Positions 59,884 through 64,000 of a DNA stretch of 64,000 nucleotides are shown one piece after another (positions within the stretch are counted from its first letter, which is position 1; every line of letters starts with the position of its first letter). The notes beneath the pieces are model-generated. The model was given only the letters and a program-made list of their open reading frames with translations. It was not told the DNA's origin and did no database searches. The stretch comes from Bacillus sp. FJAT-27916 (lineage in GTDB: Bacteria; Bacillota; Bacilli; Bacillales; Pradoshiaceae). Made by a program: the position numbers and the translations under genes. The DNA lies in NCBI RefSeq assembly GCF_001183965.1, contig NZ_LFZV01000001.1:2984352-3048351 (forward strand), given 5' to 3'.

Positions 59884-61533
59884 TTATTCCTCGATTGATA
59901 CCCACTTGTAGCTGTAGTCCCCACCGAATGAGTGAGTAAGTAATCCTTTAACTTTATCTTTCATCAAGTAAGCTCCACCACGTTGGTAAATTGGGGCAAT
60001 AACAGCTTCTTCTTCAATAAGAAGTTTCTCTGCGTCTGCCATAGCAGCATCACGTGCTTTTAAATCATCAAGAAGTGTAGTGCTAGCATCCTTGATTAAT
60101 TTATCGTATTTAGCGTTGCTGAATTTACCGTGGTTATTTCCGTTGCCAGTTGTGAACATATCCAAGAATGTCATAGGGTCTTGATAGTCAGGGCCCCATC
60201 CAGAGAAGGAAATGTCGAAATCACCTTTTGCTTGAAGATCCAATTTATTTTGGAAAGGCTGTTGGCTGATTGTAAGCGTGAAGCCTTCAAGTACAGATTC
60301 CATTTGCTCTTTCAGGTATTCACCTGTTTTCTTAGCAGCATCAGAATCATAATTTAACAATTCAAGCTCAATTTTATCTTTACCAAGTTCTTTTAAGCCT
60401 TCAGCCCAAAGCTTAGCAGCTTCATCTTTATTTGTTTTAAGCATATCTCCGTTTACGTCACGGAAATCTTTGCCGTCTTGAGTTGTGTAGAATTGTTTCG
60501 GCACGATATAGTAAGCAGCAACTGAACCATTATTCAAAATAGTATCAACATAAGATTCTTTATCAAATGCCATTGTTAAAGCCTTACGGATTTTTGTGTT
60601 TGCTAGAATTTCATTTTCTTGGTTGAATTCCAAGTAGAAAACAGAAGCATCTGGTTCAGTTAGGAACTCTTCGGAATCCTTAAAGTTATCAACATGTTCA
60701 GCGGATAGGCCTACACGATCGATTTTACCAGTTTCATATAGGTTAACTGCTGTGTTTGTATCTTTAACAATCTTGAAGTTTACTGTTTCAAGCTTTACAG
60801 TATCTTTATCCCAATACTCTTTGTTCTTGGAAAGCTTAAAGCTTTCTTCATGTTTCCATTCAGATAGTGTGAAAGGACCATTATAGATTGTTGTATCTGC
60901 TTCTAAACCATATTTATCGCCTTGCTCTTCAACGAATTTTTGGTTTTGAGGCATGAATGTTCCAAAAGAAAGAAGTGATTTAAAATAAGGAACCGCATTT
61001 GCTAATTTAACTTCGAGTGTATTGTCATCAATAGCTTTAACACCTAGCTCAGAAGGTTTTTTCTTTCCTGAGTTAATTTCTTGGCCATTCTCAACTACAT
61101 ACATCATGTATGCATATTGAGCACCAGTGTCAGGATTAACAGCCTTTTGCCAAGCATAAACGAAATCGTGAGCTGTGACAGGATCGCCGTTAGACCATTT
61201 AGCATCTTTTCTTAATTTGAAAGTGTACGTTTTGCCATCTTCGCTTACTTCTGGCTCACCCTCAGCTACACCGTCAGTAACCTCATCGTTCTCACCTAAA
61301 CGGTAAAGACCTTCCATAACGTTATTCATAACGTTGAAGGATACTGCGTCAGTTGCTAAAGTTGTATCCATAGATGGGATTTCAGACGATTCAACAACAT
61401 TAAGTACTTGTTCTACTCCCTCTGTGCTCCCGCCGCCTTTGCTAGATGTACTGTCATCGCCAGAACATGCAGCCAAGAACGTGCTTAAAGCAAGAATCAT
61501 CACAAGGAATAATGACACTTTTTTTGCTTTCAT
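59884..61533 (-). CDS. oppA: Oligopeptide-binding lipoprotein OppA
   Basis: A 549-residue substrate-binding lipoprotein. The signal peptide MKAKKVSLFLVMILALSTFL leads to the lipobox AACS with C23. Family-5 solute-binding motifs: IPSMDTTLATDAVSFNVMNNVMEGLYR, TYTFKLRKDAKWSNGDPVTAHDFVYAWQ, YNGPFTLSEWK and SFSGWGPDYQDPMTFLDMF. GGGAGGT lies upstream of ATG 61533; the longer frame adds 26 residues and has no site. First gene of oppABCDF. Confidence 0.95.
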   Translation of the reverse strand: MKAKKVSLFLVMILALSTFLAACSGDDSTSSKGGGSTEGVEQVLNVVESSEIPSMDTTLATDAVSFNVMNNVMEGLYRLGENDEVTDGVAEGEPEVSEDGKTYTFKLRKDAKWSNGDPVTAHDFVYAWQKAVNPDTGAQYAYMMYVVENGQEINSGKKKPSELGVKAIDDNTLEVKLANAVPYFKSLLSFGTFMPQNQKFVEEQGDKYGLEADTTIYNGPFTLSEWKHEESFKLSKNKEYWDKDTVKLETVNFKIVKDTNTAVNLYETGKIDRVGLSAEHVDNFKDSEEFLTEPDASVFYLEFNQENEILANTKIRKALTMAFDKESYVDTILNNGSVAAYYIVPKQFYTTQDGKDFRDVNGDMLKTNKDEAAKLWAEGLKELGKDKIELELLNYDSDAAKKTGEYLKEQMESVLEGFTLTISQQPFQNKLDLQAKGDFDISFSGWGPDYQDPMTFLDMFTTGNGNNHGKFSNAKYDKLIKDASTTLLDDLKARDAAMADAEKLLIEEEAVIAPIYQRGGAYLMKDKVKGLLTHSFGGDYSYKWVSIEE

Positions 61534-61897
61534 ACAGTTAATGACCTCCCTATTTTTTTCTCTTCTAATTTTCAGAAGATTTCGTAACCAATAATAAATG
61601 CTTTCTGACAATTTTGCAATCTTTTTTTACAATTCCGTTAAGTTACTGTGTCAGTAGAAAGTCAAACCTGCCGTCAAAAGCTTGTTTTACTTAGGTAACG
61701 CATGAATAAACTAAAACAATCTTTTTATATTTTCAGAATATTCAAAACAGATACCTTGTAAATTAACTTTTAGAAAACATAGTAATATATTAAAATTTTA
61801 TTTAAAATCTTTCAACTCCTAATTTAAAAAATAAACTTTTAATTTCAAAAAAGGTATAATATTATTACAACAACGCTAAACAAAATGGAGGACAATC
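61534..61897. other. Divergent promoter region of oppA and the DUF3899 gene
   Basis: About 360 AT-rich bases. TATAAT at 61855-61860 is a likely -10 for the rightward gene. The opp promoter must lie on the minus strand in the same segment; no clear operator, terminator or coding frame is seen. Confidence 0.4.
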
Positions 61898-62275
61898 ATG
61901 ATATCTCCCAGCAGACAATATTTGATTCTAAATGCATCCGCTCTTCTTATTGCATTAGCCTACTCTCTCTTTCAACCGGAAATCCTTCTTCCTTTCATTA
62001 ATGCCTACTTTATGATTGGGCTCGTATACTTAAGTATCGGAGCGATGATGTTTGTTATCGGCCGCGGATTTTTCAGCATTTTCGCCCATAGCTATAAAAA
62101 GGTTATGAAGAGAAGTACAAAAAAAGAAGAATATATTTCCGAGCTTTCGGGCGATACTGAAGAAAAAGGGCCTGATATGAAGGTGCTCACCTCCTCTTGG
62201 ACCCGTCCGCTCATCTATTCCGGAGCCTTATCCTTTCTGATAACTTTTGCCTGTTCCTATATGATGATTAGGTAG
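61898..62275 (+). CDS. DUF3899 membrane protein
   Basis: A 125-residue protein with three membrane helices (YLILNASALLIALAYSLF, YFMIGLVYLSIGAMMFVIG, PLIYSGALSFLITFACSYM) and a charged cytoplasmic loop (SYKKVMKRSTKKEEYISELSGD). The GRGFFSIFAHSYKK segment is typical of DUF3899. TGGAGG precedes the ATG. Function unknown. It lies between the divergent opp operon and the trpS T-box leader. Confidence 0.8.
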   Translation: MISPSRQYLILNASALLIALAYSLFQPEILLPFINAYFMIGLVYLSIGAMMFVIGRGFFSIFAHSYKKVMKRSTKKEEYISELSGDTEEKGPDMKVLTSSWTRPLIYSGALSFLITFACSYMMIR

Positions 62276-62329
62276 TTGCCAAAAACGGGATATTTGAGTA
62301 AAATATCATTACTTAAAGCTTACTAAATA

Positions 62330-63617
<1,288 letters not shown>

Positions 63618-63620
63618 AAC

Positions 63621-63672
63621 GCAAAAAAAGAGTGCAGATTACGCAAGCTTGCTTGCAGTCTGCACTCTTTTT
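63621..63672 (+). terminator. Terminator of trpS
   Basis: Perfect 12-bp stem AAAGAGTGCAGA / TCTGCACTCTTT with A-run before and T-run after; it also lies before the convergent yjbA. Confidence 0.92.
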
Positions 63673-63710
63673 CTATTCAGAAAAAACTATTTTCATAAGA
63701 AAAGGCCATC

Positions 63711-64000
63711 CTACAGCATGGATGGCCGGTCACCAACTTCCATTTCCCACAGCTTTTCAAAGAAAGGCTGACCTTTTATGAGACGTTCGCACAGCATTGT
63801 GTGCTTTCCTGTCCAGCCCTGCTTCATTTCATCAAATAACTTCTGCCATATTTCCTCAAAGCTCATTTCAAGCACATTGGAGTATTCCTCCGGGGCCCAT
63901 TCCGTATACCAATAGCGGATTTCAGCTGTATTGCCGGCATTCTTTAATTGATCCAGTGCCATGAAGAGCAGCTGCTTCAATTGACGCTCACGTCTCGTTA
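63711..64000 (-). CDS. yjbA: YjbA (DUF3603/UPF0736) C-terminal part, runs off the right edge
   Basis: The visible frame reads through base 64000 without a stop ([21 protein letters not shown]...), so the start is outside the window and about 96 residues are seen. The segments [25 protein letters not shown] and [20 protein letters not shown] fit the YjbA/UPF0736 family of unknown function, found beside trpS in B. subtilis. A TTG at 63980 is an internal codon, not the start. Confidence 0.82.
   Translation of the reverse strand, partial: TRRERQLKQLLFMALDQLKNAGNTAEIRYWYTEWAPEEYSNVLEMSFEEIWQKLFDEMKQGWTGKHTMLCERLIKGQPFFEKLWEMEVGDRPSML

Overview
The window is chromosomal DNA of a low-GC, spore-forming Bacillaceae bacterium. 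The evidence is the sporulation genes (spoVIF, a YjcZ-type protein, spoVAC/D/Eb, CotF- and CotO-like coat proteins, a Spo0E-like ORF), AGGAGG-type ribosome binding sites with frequent TTG/GTG starts, a T-box trpS leader, a FapR operator, and two blocks in B. subtilis-like order: yjcH-yjcG-yjcF-yjcD-spoVIF-yjcZ, and app / fabI / prpE-yjbO-nadK-yjbM-yjbK-cwlQ-yjbI-yjbH-pepF-coiA-mecA-spx-yjbC-opp-trpS-yjbA. The order is interrupted by genes that are not part of it.

Layout. 1-5.1 kb: azoreductase fragment, GyrI-like protein, a four-gene operon combining a heme-monooxygenase-like protein, a helical protein, a stand-alone B12-binding protein with the CarH-type Wx9EH and ExHxxG motifs, and a PAS-STAS protein; then an NAD(P)-binding oxidoreductase and an orphan. 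5.2-7.7 kb: preQ1 riboswitch and queDECF. 7.8-8.5 kb: an unassigned structured RNA on the minus strand and a Spo0E-like small gene. 8.5-14.6 kb: epimerase, two tandem RimK-like ATP-grasp ligases, YqcI/YcgG protein, a DUF2798 gene broken by two frameshifts, an SRAP protein, a coat protein, a PgpA-like protein. 14.7-24.1 kb: yjcHGF, a yjcD-like helicase, sporulation genes and a compact spoVA operon. 24.2-29.8 kb: appDFABC peptide importer. 30.1-30.8 kb: a 74-bp GC-rich tandem repeat array. 30.9-45.9 kb: fabI with FapR operator, mgtE, prpE, a pseudouridine synthase, nadK, a small alarmone synthetase, CYTH protein, cwlQ, truncated haemoglobin, yjbH, pepF, coiA, cls, mecA and spx. 46-55.3 kb: GNAT, glycoside-hydrolase-like protein, YibE/YibF pair, marR-MATE, Xre-adenylyltransferase pair and small membrane proteins. 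55.6-64 kb: oppABCDF, DUF3899 protein, T-box trpS and the C-terminal part of yjbA.

Functionally the conserved right half is a stress, proteolysis and competence cluster (Spx, its adaptors YjbH and MecA, CoiA, PepF, alarmone synthetase) flanked by two peptide importers. The least explained parts are the B12-STAS operon at 1.7-3.8 kb, the 74-bp array at 30.1-30.8 kb and the minus-strand RNA at 7.83-8.06 kb. All calls come from reading the sequence and from memory of the families; no database search was run.
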